From: Actinotalea lenta | GTDB taxonomy: Bacteria; Actinomycetota; Actinomycetes; Actinomycetales; Cellulomonadaceae | Length of the DNA stretch: 64,000 nt | Assembly: GCF_030586465.1 (NCBI RefSeq) | Contig: NZ_JAUQYP010000001.1 | Location: 186,001 to 250,000, forward strand | Direction: 5' to 3' | Notes under the pieces: model-generated | What the model was told of the DNA's origin: nothing | What the model saw: only the letters and a program-made list of their open reading frames with translations | Databases searched by the model: none | Translations under genes and position numbers: made by a program | Shown: positions 6,921-15,203 of the stretch, piece after piece | Layout of the letters: each line of letters opens with the position of its first letter | Position numbering within the stretch: the first letter of the stretch is position 1

Positions 6921-9900
6921 ATGTTCGCCCTCTCGGTCGCCCGCATCCCACCGGTAGCCCTGCTGCTCGCGGCGCTCGTCGCCCTCGGCAGGTCGCTGTC
7001 CGGCACCACCCCGGCCCTGGTCCTGGGACGGATGGACCTGGGCCCGCTCGGCACGGCCGACGTGGCATGGACCGTCGGCCCCGTCGAGGCCGCGCTCCTC
7101 GCCCTGGTGGCGGGCATCGGCACCGTCGTGACCAGCTACAGCGCCCGCAACCTCGTCGGCCAGCGGCGTCTGGTCCGGTACGCAGCGCTCGAGACCGCCG
7201 CCGTGGCGGGGCTCGCGCTCGCCGTGACGGCGTCCTCGCTGCCTGTGCTCGCCGCGGGCTGGACCCTGGGGACGTTCGCCCTGACGGGTCTGGTCTCCCA
7301 CGCGGGCACGACGCAGGCCCGGCGCGCCGCGCGGCAGGTCAGGGCCCGACTGCTGGTGGGAGACGCGCTGCTCTGGGCCGCCGTCCTGCTGGCCGGCACA
7401 CAGCTGGGCACGCTCGACCGGGCGGACCTCTCCGCGCGGGTCGCCCAGGCGCCCAGCTCCGTCGTCACCCTCACCGCACTGGCCGTCGTGGGCGCCGGAA
7501 TGGTCCGCAGCGCGCTCGTCCCCGCGCACCGGTGGCTGCCCGAGACCGCCGAGGCGCCGTCGCCGGTGAGCGCGCTGCTGCACGCCGGCCTCGTCAACGG
7601 GGTCGGCGTGCTAGCCCTGCTGCTGTGGCCCCTGGTCGAGGCCGCGACCGCAGCCCGGGTGCTGCTCCTGCTGGCCGGTGCCACCACCGCGGTCGTCGCA
7701 ACCGCCCAGCTGCGCACTCGCGCCGACGTCAAGGGAAGGCTGGCCGCGTCGACCTCCTCCCAGATGGGCTACCTGGCGATCCAGGCAGGTCTCGGGATCC
7801 CCGCGGGCGTCCTGGCCCACGTGATCGGGCACGGCGTGTGGAAGGCGTCTCTGTTCCTGGGAGCGGGCGGTGCCGTGGGACGTGCCAGGACGCGCGATGC
7901 GGCGGGTTCCGGGCATCGGCGGCTGCCGGTCGTGCTCGGCGCCGTGGTTGCGGCGACGGTGGGGCTCTCGGCGCTCGCGCCCGCGGCCTGGCTGCCCGCG
8001 CTGACCGCCCCCGCGGAGCTGCTCGTCCTGGTCATCGCGACGGTCGCCGCCTGGGTCGCGCTCGACGCCGTCGCCCGGCGTGACGCCCCGCTCCCGGCGC
8101 GCCTGCTCGCGTCCGGCCTGGTCCTGGCCGCGGTGGCCGGGTACCTGCTCGGGCTGCGCGCCCTCGGCCACCTGCTGGCCGACGTGGTCGGCGAACCCGC
8201 ACCCTGGACCGGCCCGCAGGGCCCTGTCACCGCCGGGGCAGTCCTCGTGCTCGTCGTGACCGGCGTGGTCGCTGCGCGCATCGACGGCGCGGCCCGTGCC
8301 GGACGCCGGCCGCGGCTCGCGCGCCGGGCCGCCCGCAGCTCGCTACGGCCCACGACGCTGCGCGGGCGGTTCGCAGGCGCCCCCTCGGTCGCGATGCCGA
8401 TCCCGCCGGTGACCGAGGCTGACGCCACGGCCGCGCGCCACGACCTGGACGGCGCGTCGTCGGTCGCCGGCGTCCTGTTCCCTCTCACGTCCTTCGTGGC
8501 GAGCAACCCTCTCGCCGGCCTCGAGGACCTCGACGTCGTGGAGGCCACCCGCGTGGCCGGCGACACGTGGGGGGCCGAGCCCGGACCGTCGGCGCGCGCG
8601 CTGCGGGACGCACAGGAGCGGGGGCGCCTCCAGGAGGCCGACCTCGCTGCGGCGCTCGAGGCAGGATCCGTCGAGGTCGGCGTCCGCCCGGACCTGCTCC
8701 GCGCACTGCTCGTCAGCGACGGTCCAGGAGCCCACGAGCTCGCGTGGGCGGTGGACGCGCTGGACCGGGCCGGGGTCGAGCCCGACCGCGCGCTGCGCAC
8801 CCCGGTCCAGGTGCTGCTGCCCCACGCGCCGGAGGTCGCGGGCCGCGCCCGGGACCTGGCGAACCACTGCTGCGCCCGGTCCCTCGCCGGCACGGCCTGG
8901 CCCGGGGCGGCGGGTCCGTGGCAGGAGCTTCGCGCCCTGGATCTCGACGCACTCATCGGCGTGCGGGGCGCCGCGGACGTCGTCGCCGCGCTGCCTGCCG
9001 ACGCCACCGGCGCGATCGCGGCGCTCCTCGAGCACTTGGGCGTGCACCCGCAGGACCGTCCTGCGCTGCTCGCCCGGGTCGTCGCCCGCGACCCGGGCTG
9101 GCCCGCGCACCTGCAGTGGCGTGCACGCCACGAGCGTCTTGGCCGGGAGGCCGGCCTCGACCTCCCGACGCAGGGTGCCGCCGACGCGCTCCTCGCCGAG
9201 CTGGTCGCGACGCGCCTGGCCCTCGACGTGGTCGTGGCCGAAGCGCATGCGCCACGCCTGCTCGGCCGACCGTTCGACCCGAGCGACCTCGTGCACGACT
9301 CGCACGACCGACTGGCCGGGCACCTCTCGACCCTGAGGCACGCCGGGCTGCTCGGAGCCGACCCCGGTCCCGCGGAGGTCCGCGCGGTGGCCGGCGAGCT
9401 CGCCGACCTGACGGCTGCCCGGCTGGCGAGCATGCGGGCCGAGGCCCTCGAGCGAGCGTTCCGGCGGACGCTGCTCGGCCCGGTGGCGGCCCGCGCGGAG
9501 CAGCCCGCAGCCGCGCCGGGGTCCGCTCAGCCGCCCGCGGCACAGCTGGTCACGTGCATCGACGTGCGGTCCGAGCGGCTGCGCCGCCACCTCGAGGCAC
9601 TGGGGCCGTGGGAGACCCTGGGGGCCGCAGGGTTCTTCGGTCTCCCGGTCCAGCACAGCGGCCCGACGGGGACCGTGACCGAACGGACCCCCGCGCTGGT
9701 CCGGCCCGGCGCCGCGGTCACGGAACGGCGCGGCCCGACGCGCGGCCTCGCGGGCTGCGACGACGCGCTCGTCGCCGCCGCGCGTGCGGTCGAGGGCGCC
9801 GTAGGCCTGCCGTTCGGGTGGGCCGAGGCGGCCGGCTGGTTCTACGCGCCGTTCGTCCTGCTCACGACTCTCGCTCCGGCCGGCGCCCGCGCCCTGCGCG

Positions 9901-11057
9901 AGGTGGTCCGACGCGCCCTCGGCACGCCACGTCGCGGAACCCTCGACGTCGTCTCGGACGTGGGCGTGGACACGCTGGCCGATGCTGCGGCGGGCTTCCT
10001 GGCCACCCTCGGGAACCCCGACCTGGCACCGCTCGTGGTCATCGCCGGTCATGGCGGCGGGGTCACCAACAACCCGCATGTGGCCGCCTACGACTGCGGT
10101 GCGTGCGGAGGCGCCGCAGGGGACGTCAACGCGCGCGTCATGGTGCAGGCGCTGAACGACCCTCGGGTGCGTCGGGCCCTGGGCGAGCGGGGCGTCACCC
10201 TCACGCCGCAGACGCGCTTCGTCGCGGCGGTGCACGACACCACGCGCGACGTCGTGGCGGTCCTGGACCGCGAGGAGCTGCCCGACCAGTGGTCCTCGAC
10301 CCTCGGCGACCTCGAGGCCGACCTGTCCCGCGCCGGGCACGCGGTCCGGCACGAGCGCCTGGCCCTGCTCCCCGAGGGCGCGCACCGCAACGGGCTCGGT
10401 CAGGTGCGCCGGCGCGCCGCGGACTGGGCCCAGCCCCGCCCGGAGTGGGGGCTGGCCGGGGCGGCCGCGATCGTCGTGGGACCGCGCGACCTCACCCGTG
10501 GTCTGGCGCTCGACGGACGGGTCTTCCTGCAGTCCTACCGGGCCGGGTCCGACCCCGACGGGGTGGTCCTCGAGCAGCTCCTCGCCGCTCCGGTGGTGGT
10601 GGCCCAGTGGATCACGGCGCAGTACTGGGCATCCACCGTCGACCCGCACCGCTTCGGCGCCGGGGACAAGACGACCCACAACGTCGTGGGCGACGGACCG
10701 CTCTCGGCCGTCGTGACCGGGGCGCGCGGTGACCTGCGACTCGGGCTCCCCTGGCAGGCCGTCTCGGCGACCTCCCCCGTCGCGAACCCCTCGACCGGGC
10801 AGGACCCGTGGACGGCAGCCACGCACCACGAGGCCCTCCGGCTCCTGGTCGTCGTGGCGGCCGAGCGGTCCACGGTCGACCGTGCCGTTCAGCGGCAGCC
10901 CGCTGTGGCCCGCCTCGTCTCGGGCGGGTGGATCACCGTGGCGGTCGTCGAACCCGGCTCCGGCGAGACATGGGTGATGCGGCGCGACGGCAGCTGGGTG
11001 GCCGAGGCCCTCCCGCTGGGCGAGGGAACCGTGCGCGAGACCGTCCGCGATGCTTGA
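6921..11057 (+). CDS. DabB-DabA fusion, probable inorganic carbon (DIC) accumulation protein
   Basis: One 1378-residue chain. Residues about 1-480 are a polytopic NuoL/DabB-like proton-channel domain with the hallmark HRWLPETAEAPSPVSALLHA, and LAASTSSQMGYLAIQ. After an Arg-rich linker, residues about 515-1370 are a DabA/DUF2309 domain starting LFPLTSFVASNPLAGLED. Its carbonic-anhydrase-like zinc site is intact: C879 and D881 in TCIDVRSE, H1044 in AGHGGG and C1059 in YDCGACGG. The His-Cys spacing of 15 equals that recalled for Halothiobacillus DabA (H524, C539). In known systems DabA and DabB are separate and together hydrate CO2 to bicarbonate vectorially. Start ATG 6921 matches a leaderless promoter; a GTG at 6876 would place the operator inside the gene. 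Confidence 0.88.
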   Translation: MFALSVARIPPVALLLAALVALGRSLSGTTPALVLGRMDLGPLGTADVAWTVGPVEAALLALVAGIGTVVTSYSARNLVGQRRLVRYAALETAAVAGLALAVTASSLPVLAAGWTLGTFALTGLVSHAGTTQARRAARQVRARLLVGDALLWAAVLLAGTQLGTLDRADLSARVAQAPSSVVTLTALAVVGAGMVRSALVPAHRWLPETAEAPSPVSALLHAGLVNGVGVLALLLWPLVEAATAARVLLLLAGATTAVVATAQLRTRADVKGRLAASTSSQMGYLAIQAGLGIPAGVLAHVIGHGVWKASLFLGAGGAVGRARTRDAAGSGHRRLPVVLGAVVAATVGLSALAPAAWLPALTAPAELLVLVIATVAAWVALDAVARRDAPLPARLLASGLVLAAVAGYLLGLRALGHLLADVVGEPAPWTGPQGPVTAGAVLVLVVTGVVAARIDGAARAGRRPRLARRAARSSLRPTTLRGRFAGAPSVAMPIPPVTEADATAARHDLDGASSVAGVLFPLTSFVASNPLAGLEDLDVVEATRVAGDTWGAEPGPSARALRDAQERGRLQEADLAAALEAGSVEVGVRPDLLRALLVSDGPGAHELAWAVDALDRAGVEPDRALRTPVQVLLPHAPEVAGRARDLANHCCARSLAGTAWPGAAGPWQELRALDLDALIGVRGAADVVAALPADATGAIAALLEHLGVHPQDRPALLARVVARDPGWPAHLQWRARHERLGREAGLDLPTQGAADALLAELVATRLALDVVVAEAHAPRLLGRPFDPSDLVHDSHDRLAGHLSTLRHAGLLGADPGPAEVRAVAGELADLTAARLASMRAEALERAFRRTLLGPVAARAEQPAAAPGSAQPPAAQLVTCIDVRSERLRRHLEALGPWETLGAAGFFGLPVQHSGPTGTVTERTPALVRPGAAVTERRGPTRGLAGCDDALVAAARAVEGAVGLPFGWAEAAGWFYAPFVLLTTLAPAGARALREVVRRALGTPRRGTLDVVSDVGVDTLADAAAGFLATLGNPDLAPLVVIAGHGGGVTNNPHVAAYDCGACGGAAGDVNARVMVQALNDPRVRRALGERGVTLTPQTRFVAAVHDTTRDVVAVLDREELPDQWSSTLGDLEADLSRAGHAVRHERLALLPEGAHRNGLGQVRRRAADWAQPRPEWGLAGAAAIVVGPRDLTRGLALDGRVFLQSYRAGSDPDGVVLEQLLAAPVVVAQWITAQYWASTVDPHRFGAGDKTTHNVVGDGPLSAVVTGARGDLRLGLPWQAVSATSPVANPSTGQDPWTAATHHEALRLLVVVAAERSTVDRAVQRQPAVARLVSGGWITVAVVEPGSGETWVMRRDGSWVAEALPLGEGTVRETVRDA

Positions 11058-11910
11058 CGTGCCGCTCGGAGCCGTGGACCCGACCTATCGCGGCCGGGTC
11101 GCGGTGCTCGCCACCAAGCACGGGAAGGAGGCGCAGATCGCCCCTGCGCTGGCGCCGACGGGGCTGCTGGTGGAGGTCACCGAGATCGACACGGACCGGT
11201 TCGGCACGTTCACGGGCGAGGTCCCGCGCACCGGCAGCCCGGTCGAGGTGGCGGAGCGCAAGGCCCGCGCCGCCATGGCGGCGACGGGCCGGGACGCGGG
11301 CCTCGCCTCCGAGGGCAGCTTCGGCCCGCACCCGGGCGTTCCCGTCCTCACCGCCGACCTCGAGATCGTGGTGCTCGTCGACGACCTCCTCGGCGTCGTC
11401 GTCGCCGAGCAGGCGCTCAGCGTCGACACCGCCGCCACGTCGCGCACCGTGGCCCCCGGGGAGGACCTCTCGGAGCTCTGCGCCGCCGTCGGGTTCCCGG
11501 ACCAGGCACTCATCTGTCGTCCGGCGGACGGCTCCCCCGACGGCATCGCCACAGGTCTCACCCGGCTGCCGGACCTCGACCGAGCGGTCCGGGACGCCGC
11601 GCGCGCGTCGGCCGACGGGCTCGCCCGGGTCGAGACCGATCTGCGAGCGCACCTGTGCCCGACCCGCCGTCGGGTCATCGCCGAGGCGGCCGAACGCCTC
11701 GCCGTGCGGCTGATGACGCGCTGCCCGCGCTGCTCGGTACCGGGTTTCGGGCTCACCCGGTCGGAGCAGGGACGGCCGTGCGGGCTGTGCGGGCTGCCGA
11801 CCAGGGGGCCCGTGGCGATGGTCACGACCTGTTCGCGGTGCGAGCACCGCGAACGGGTCCCGGTCCCCGGGCCGGCCGATCCCGCCACGTGCACGTGGTG
11901 CAATCCCTGA
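11050..11910 (+). CDS. DUF6671-like zinc-ribbon protein, coupled to dabBA
   Basis: A 286-residue soluble protein of unknown function that I match, from memory, to DUF6671. The N-terminal part begins YRGRVAVLATKHGKEAQIAPAL and contains SEGSFGPHP. The C-terminal 60 residues hold four Cys pairs (CPRC, CGLC, CSRC, CTWC), forming two probable zinc ribbons. The ATG lies inside the end of dabBA (8-nt overlap), which implies co-translation and a shared role. It might assist assembly or zinc loading of the DabA site or regulate it; this is inference from context only. A strong hairpin terminates the operon. Confidence 0.75.
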   Translation: MLDVPLGAVDPTYRGRVAVLATKHGKEAQIAPALAPTGLLVEVTEIDTDRFGTFTGEVPRTGSPVEVAERKARAAMAATGRDAGLASEGSFGPHPGVPVLTADLEIVVLVDDLLGVVVAEQALSVDTAATSRTVAPGEDLSELCAAVGFPDQALICRPADGSPDGIATGLTRLPDLDRAVRDAARASADGLARVETDLRAHLCPTRRRVIAEAAERLAVRLMTRCPRCSVPGFGLTRSEQGRPCGLCGLPTRGPVAMVTTCSRCEHRERVPVPGPADPATCTWCNP

Positions 11911-11930
11911 CGCGCACCCGGAGACGACGA

Positions 11931-11954
11931 ACGCCCCGAGTCTCCTCGGGGCGT
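11931..11954. terminator. Hairpin between dabBA operon and tRNA-Tyr
   Basis: ACGCCCCGAG (11931-11940) and CTCGGGGCGT (11945-11954) form a perfect 10-bp stem with a TCTC loop and no U tract, common for actinobacterial terminators. It lies between convergent units and can serve both strands. Confidence 0.75.
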
Positions 11955-11957
11955 CGC

Positions 11958-12041
11958 TGGTGGCAGGTGAGGGATTCGAACCCCCGTAGCTCGCGCAACT
12001 GATTTACAGTCAGCTCCCTTTGGCCGCTTGGGTAACCTGCC
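11958..12041 (-). tRNA. tRNA-Tyr (GTA)
   Basis: A class II cloverleaf on the minus strand. Acceptor GGCAGGT pairs ACCTGCC, the anticodon loop contains GTA (GACTGTAAATC), a long variable arm follows and the T arm has GGTTCGAATCC. CCA is encoded at 11958-11960. Confidence 0.95.
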
Positions 12042-12165
12042 GGGCCGACCACGGTCGGTGCGGATGGAAGGATAGCAACTCCCCGGGGGAGGTCCGCACG
12101 CCCAACGGGACCGGACCCGGCGCGAGAACGCCACGCCCCCGCTCGCCGCACCGGAAGGACACGCC

Positions 12166-12657
12166 ATGGCATCCGACTCCTCGTTCGACGTCGTCAGCAA
12201 GGTCGACCGCCAGGAGGTCGACAACGCCCTCAACCAGGCGGCCAAGGAGATCTCCCAGCGGTACGACTTCAAGGGCGTCGGCGCCTCGATCGCGTGGAGC
12301 GGCGACATGATCGTCATGCTCGCCAACAGCGAGGAGCGCGTGAAGGCCGTCCTCGACGTCTTCCAGACCAAGCTGGTCAAGCGCGGCATCTCGCTCAAGG
12401 CCATCGACACCGGCGAGCCCAAGGCCTCCGGCAAGGAGTACCGCCTCGAGGCGACCCTCAGGCAGGGCCTGAGCAGCGAGAACGCCAAGGCGATCAGCAA
12501 GCTCGTGCGCGACGAGGGCCCCAAGGGCGTCAAGGCCACCATCACCGGTGACGAGGTGCGGGTGTCGAGCAAGAGCCGCAACGACCTGCAGGCCGTCATA
12601 GCCCTCCTCAAGGAGGCGGACCTGGACGTCGCGCTGCAGTTCGTCAACTACCGGTAG
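12166..12657 (+). CDS. yajQ: YajQ family cyclic-di-GMP/nucleotide-binding protein
   Basis: A 163-residue protein covering the whole family length. It starts with the typical [20 protein letters not shown] and contains QRYDFKG, followed by [23 protein letters not shown] and [16 protein letters not shown]. YajQ proteins are two-lobed ferredoxin-like folds; the Xanthomonas member binds cyclic di-GMP, and other homologs bind RNA. A GGDEF-EAL protein lies at the other end of this window, so c-di-GMP signalling is plausible but unproven. The GGAAGGACACGCC stretch supplies a Shine-Dalgarno before ATG 12166. Confidence 0.94.
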   Translation: MASDSSFDVVSKVDRQEVDNALNQAAKEISQRYDFKGVGASIAWSGDMIVMLANSEERVKAVLDVFQTKLVKRGISLKAIDTGEPKASGKEYRLEATLRQGLSSENAKAISKLVRDEGPKGVKATITGDEVRVSSKSRNDLQAVIALLKEADLDVALQFVNYR

Positions 12658-12687
12658 GAGCGCGCGGTCCTAGGGGCGTCCGGCCGG

Positions 12688-13173
12688 TCACATCCCGAGG
12701 GCCGAGAGCTCCCCCGGAGCCGGTCCACCCGCGGCACGGGTGAACGCCTCGAGCGCGTCGGCCAGGGTGGCGCGCTCGTCGTCCGCCATGCCCGCCAGGA
12801 TCGCCGCGATCTCCTCGCGCCGCCGCGCGGTGACACGGTCCACCAGGTCCCGGCCGGCGTCGGTCAGCTCGATGAGCACCGTGAGCCGCGTGCCGGGCTC
12901 GTCGATCCGCTGCACCCAGCCGCCCGCGACCAGCCGGTCGGCGTTCCGGGTGAAGGTCGACGGGTGGATGCCCATCCGTTCCGCCACCACGCCCGAGCGC
13001 AGCGGACCCTCCGTGGCCAGCAGGACCAGGACCCGGTATTGCGGCAGGGAGACCTCGTCGAGCGCCTCGTTGAGCGACCGGGCGATCACGGCGAGCAGGG
13101 CCCGCGACGCATGCAGGGTGACGTCCGCCGCGCGGTCGAGGCCGACCGGTGGACCCTCGGGTCGAGTGGTCAT
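12688..13173 (-). CDS. MarR family regulator facing the ClC genes
   Basis: A 161-residue MarR protein. It has LPQYRVLVLLATEG, the winged helix GVVAERMGIHPSTFTRNADRLVAGGWVQRI, and the wing segment RLTVLIELTDAGRDLV, then the dimerisation helices. The ATG at 13173 is chosen because the frame continues upstream only into antisense of the ClC gene. It is divergent from the ClC genes with 24 nt between start codons, and a MarR-type palindrome overlaps the ClC start. It probably represses the ClC pair and itself; the ligand is unknown. Confidence 0.9.
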   Translation of the reverse strand: MTTRPEGPPVGLDRAADVTLHASRALLAVIARSLNEALDEVSLPQYRVLVLLATEGPLRSGVVAERMGIHPSTFTRNADRLVAGGWVQRIDEPGTRLTVLIELTDAGRDLVDRVTARRREEIAAILAGMADDERATLADALEAFTRAAGGPAPGELSALGM

Positions 13174-13185
13174 GGGACGACATGC

Positions 13186-13207
13186 TACATTAGTTGTATG
13201 CCTACAA
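13186..13207 (+). promoter_or_regulatory. ClC promoter -10 and MarR-type operator
   Basis: TACATT (13186-13191) lies 6 nt before the A of ATG 13198 and gives a leaderless transcript. TTGTA-TGCC-TACAA (13194-13207) is a perfect inverted repeat of MarR-operator shape that covers the start codon, so binding would block both the start site and early elongation. Confidence 0.65.
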
Positions 13208-15171
13208 GTTCCGGAGTTGCCGCGCGCCTCGGCACGACCGCTCGGCAGCTCCGGAGCACCTCCGGCGCCCTGACCGTGATGGCTCTCGTGGTGGGAGCCA
13301 CCACCGGTCTGGGCGCCGTCGTCTTCCGGTGGCTCATCACGCGCGCGACCTGGATCTTCACCGGTCACGCCGACTACTCCGCCGTCGGCCTCGGCAACCA
13401 CCCCCCGCACCCGTGGGTGCCATGGCTGGGCTCCTGGTTCGTCGTCCTGGCACCCGTGGTCGGCGGGATCATCTACGGCCCGGTCATCCAGAAGTGGGCC
13501 AAGGAGGCCCGCGGGCACGGCGTCCCCGAGGTCATGCTCGCCGTCTCCCAGCGGGGCGGCCGGATCGAGGGCAAGGTCGCCGTCGTCAAGTCGCTCGCAT
13601 CGGCGCTGTCCATCGGCTCCGGCGGCTCGGTCGGCCGCGAGGGCCCGATCGTGCAGATCGGCTCGGCGCTGGGCTCCCGCATCGCCCAGTGGGCACGGCT
13701 GTCGGAGACCAAGGTCCGCACGTTGGTGGCGTGCGGCGCCGCGTCCGGTATCGCTGCCACCTTCAACGCGCCCATCGCCGGGGTCTTCTTCGCCCTCGAG
13801 CTGCTGCTGCGCGACTTCACCGCCGAGTCGTTCGGCATGGTGGTCCTCGCCGCCGTCACCGCCTCCGTGATCGGGCGAGCGATCCTCGGCGACGTGCCCT
13901 TCCTCGAGCTGCCGACGTTCTCCGTGCACCACGCGGGCGCCTACCTGCTGTTCGCCGTCCTCGGCGTGATCGCCGGAGTCGTCGGCGTGCTCTTCACCCG
14001 GATCCTGTACGGCTTCGAGGACGTCGCGGACAAGATCTGGCGCGGCCCGGAGTGGGCCAGGCCGGCCGTCGGCGGCGTGCTGCTCGGCCTGCTCCTGCTC
14101 GCCGTCCCGCAGATGTACGGCGTCGGTTACCCCGTCCTGCAAGCGGGTGTGCACGGTGAGTTCGCGATCGCAGTGCTGCTGGGCCTCCTGGTGGCCAAGA
14201 TGGTGGCGACCAGCCTGAGCATCGCGATCGGCGGCTCCGGCGGCATCTTCGCCCCGAGCCTGTTCATCGGAGGCATGCTCGGCGCCGCCTTCGGGGACGT
14301 CGCGTCCCAGCTGTTCCCCGGCATCGCCGGTCCCGCCGGCGCGTTCGCGCTCGTGGGCATGGGAGCGGTGTTCGCCGGAGCCGCGCGCGCCCCGATCACC
14401 GCGGTGCTCATCCTGTTCGAGCTCACCGGCGAGTACACCATCATCCTGCCGCTGATGCTCGCGATCGTGCTGGCCACGGGCGTGAGCCGGGCGCTGAGCC
14501 GGGACAGCATCTACACCCTGAAGCTGCGTCGGCGCGGCATCGAGATCGACTCCCGCGCCGCCGATCCCCGCCTGACCGACAAGACCCTCGGCGACGTCAT
14601 GGAACCACCACCCGTCGCACTGTCCGACTCGGTGAAGCTCGAGGCCGCCGCACGTCGCCTGCTCTCCAGCGGCCGCGGGTCCCTGCCCGTGGTCTCCGAG
14701 GGCCTGCTCGTCGGCCAGCTACGGGCGGACAAGGTCGCCACCGCGATGGAGACCGAGGACACGGCCGGCACGTTGACCGTCGCGGACGTCCTCGACGACG
14801 TACCCCGCGCGCGCACCACGACTGTGCTGCGGCGCGGCCTGGACGCGTTGCGCCGTCACGAGTACCCCGACGGCGGCCTCGCCGTGACGGACGAGGAGGG
14901 GCGGCTCGTGGGCTGGGTCACGCACCGAACCCTGCTGCGCACCCTCACGGCGCCCCTCCCCGTGGCGCCGGCCGCGACCGCCGGGACCGCACTGGCCCGG
15001 CTGCGCTCCCCCCGGCGTCGGCCGCACGAGCCGCGCGTGCGGCGAGGACCGGCCCGACCGCGCTCCGGCGACGGCGACCCCGCCGCCCACCGCGACCCCG
15101 CCGCACACCGGGGCCCCGCCGCGGCTCCTGGGACCGAAGAGGGGCAGGCCACCGCGCCCGCCCGCCGCTGA
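13198..15171 (+). CDS. ClC family chloride channel/transporter with CBS domains
   Basis: A 657-residue membrane protein of the voltage-gated chloride channel family. The ion-pathway motifs are present: GHGVPEV (GSGIP equivalent), GSGGSVGREGPIVQ with the gating glutamate, and GSGGIFAPSLFIGG (GxFxP). It has about ten transmembrane helices, then a CBS pair (DVMEPPPVALSDSV..., VLDDVPRARTTTVLRRG...). The end is Arg/Pro-rich, with a DPAAHR-type repeat in the last 40 residues. It may be a Cl-/H+ antiporter or channel; I cannot tell which, nor exclude fluoride, although the GREGP motif is of the ordinary chloride type. The MarR gene faces it. Confidence 0.92.
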   Translation: MPTSSGVAARLGTTARQLRSTSGALTVMALVVGATTGLGAVVFRWLITRATWIFTGHADYSAVGLGNHPPHPWVPWLGSWFVVLAPVVGGIIYGPVIQKWAKEARGHGVPEVMLAVSQRGGRIEGKVAVVKSLASALSIGSGGSVGREGPIVQIGSALGSRIAQWARLSETKVRTLVACGAASGIAATFNAPIAGVFFALELLLRDFTAESFGMVVLAAVTASVIGRAILGDVPFLELPTFSVHHAGAYLLFAVLGVIAGVVGVLFTRILYGFEDVADKIWRGPEWARPAVGGVLLGLLLLAVPQMYGVGYPVLQAGVHGEFAIAVLLGLLVAKMVATSLSIAIGGSGGIFAPSLFIGGMLGAAFGDVASQLFPGIAGPAGAFALVGMGAVFAGAARAPITAVLILFELTGEYTIILPLMLAIVLATGVSRALSRDSIYTLKLRRRGIEIDSRAADPRLTDKTLGDVMEPPPVALSDSVKLEAAARRLLSSGRGSLPVVSEGLLVGQLRADKVATAMETEDTAGTLTVADVLDDVPRARTTTVLRRGLDALRRHEYPDGGLAVTDEEGRLVGWVTHRTLLRTLTAPLPVAPAATAGTALARLRSPRRRPHEPRVRRGPARPRSGDGDPAAHRDPAAHRGPAAAPGTEEGQATAPARR

Positions 15172-15203
15172 CTACGGACCCCTGGTCCGCCGAGAGGACG
15201 CCC

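Noticed and set aside
6921-8400. Reading the N-terminal half of dabBA as a stray complex I or Mrp antiporter subunit
   Set aside because: It continues in frame into an intact DabA domain, and no other Mrp or Nuo gene is next to it.
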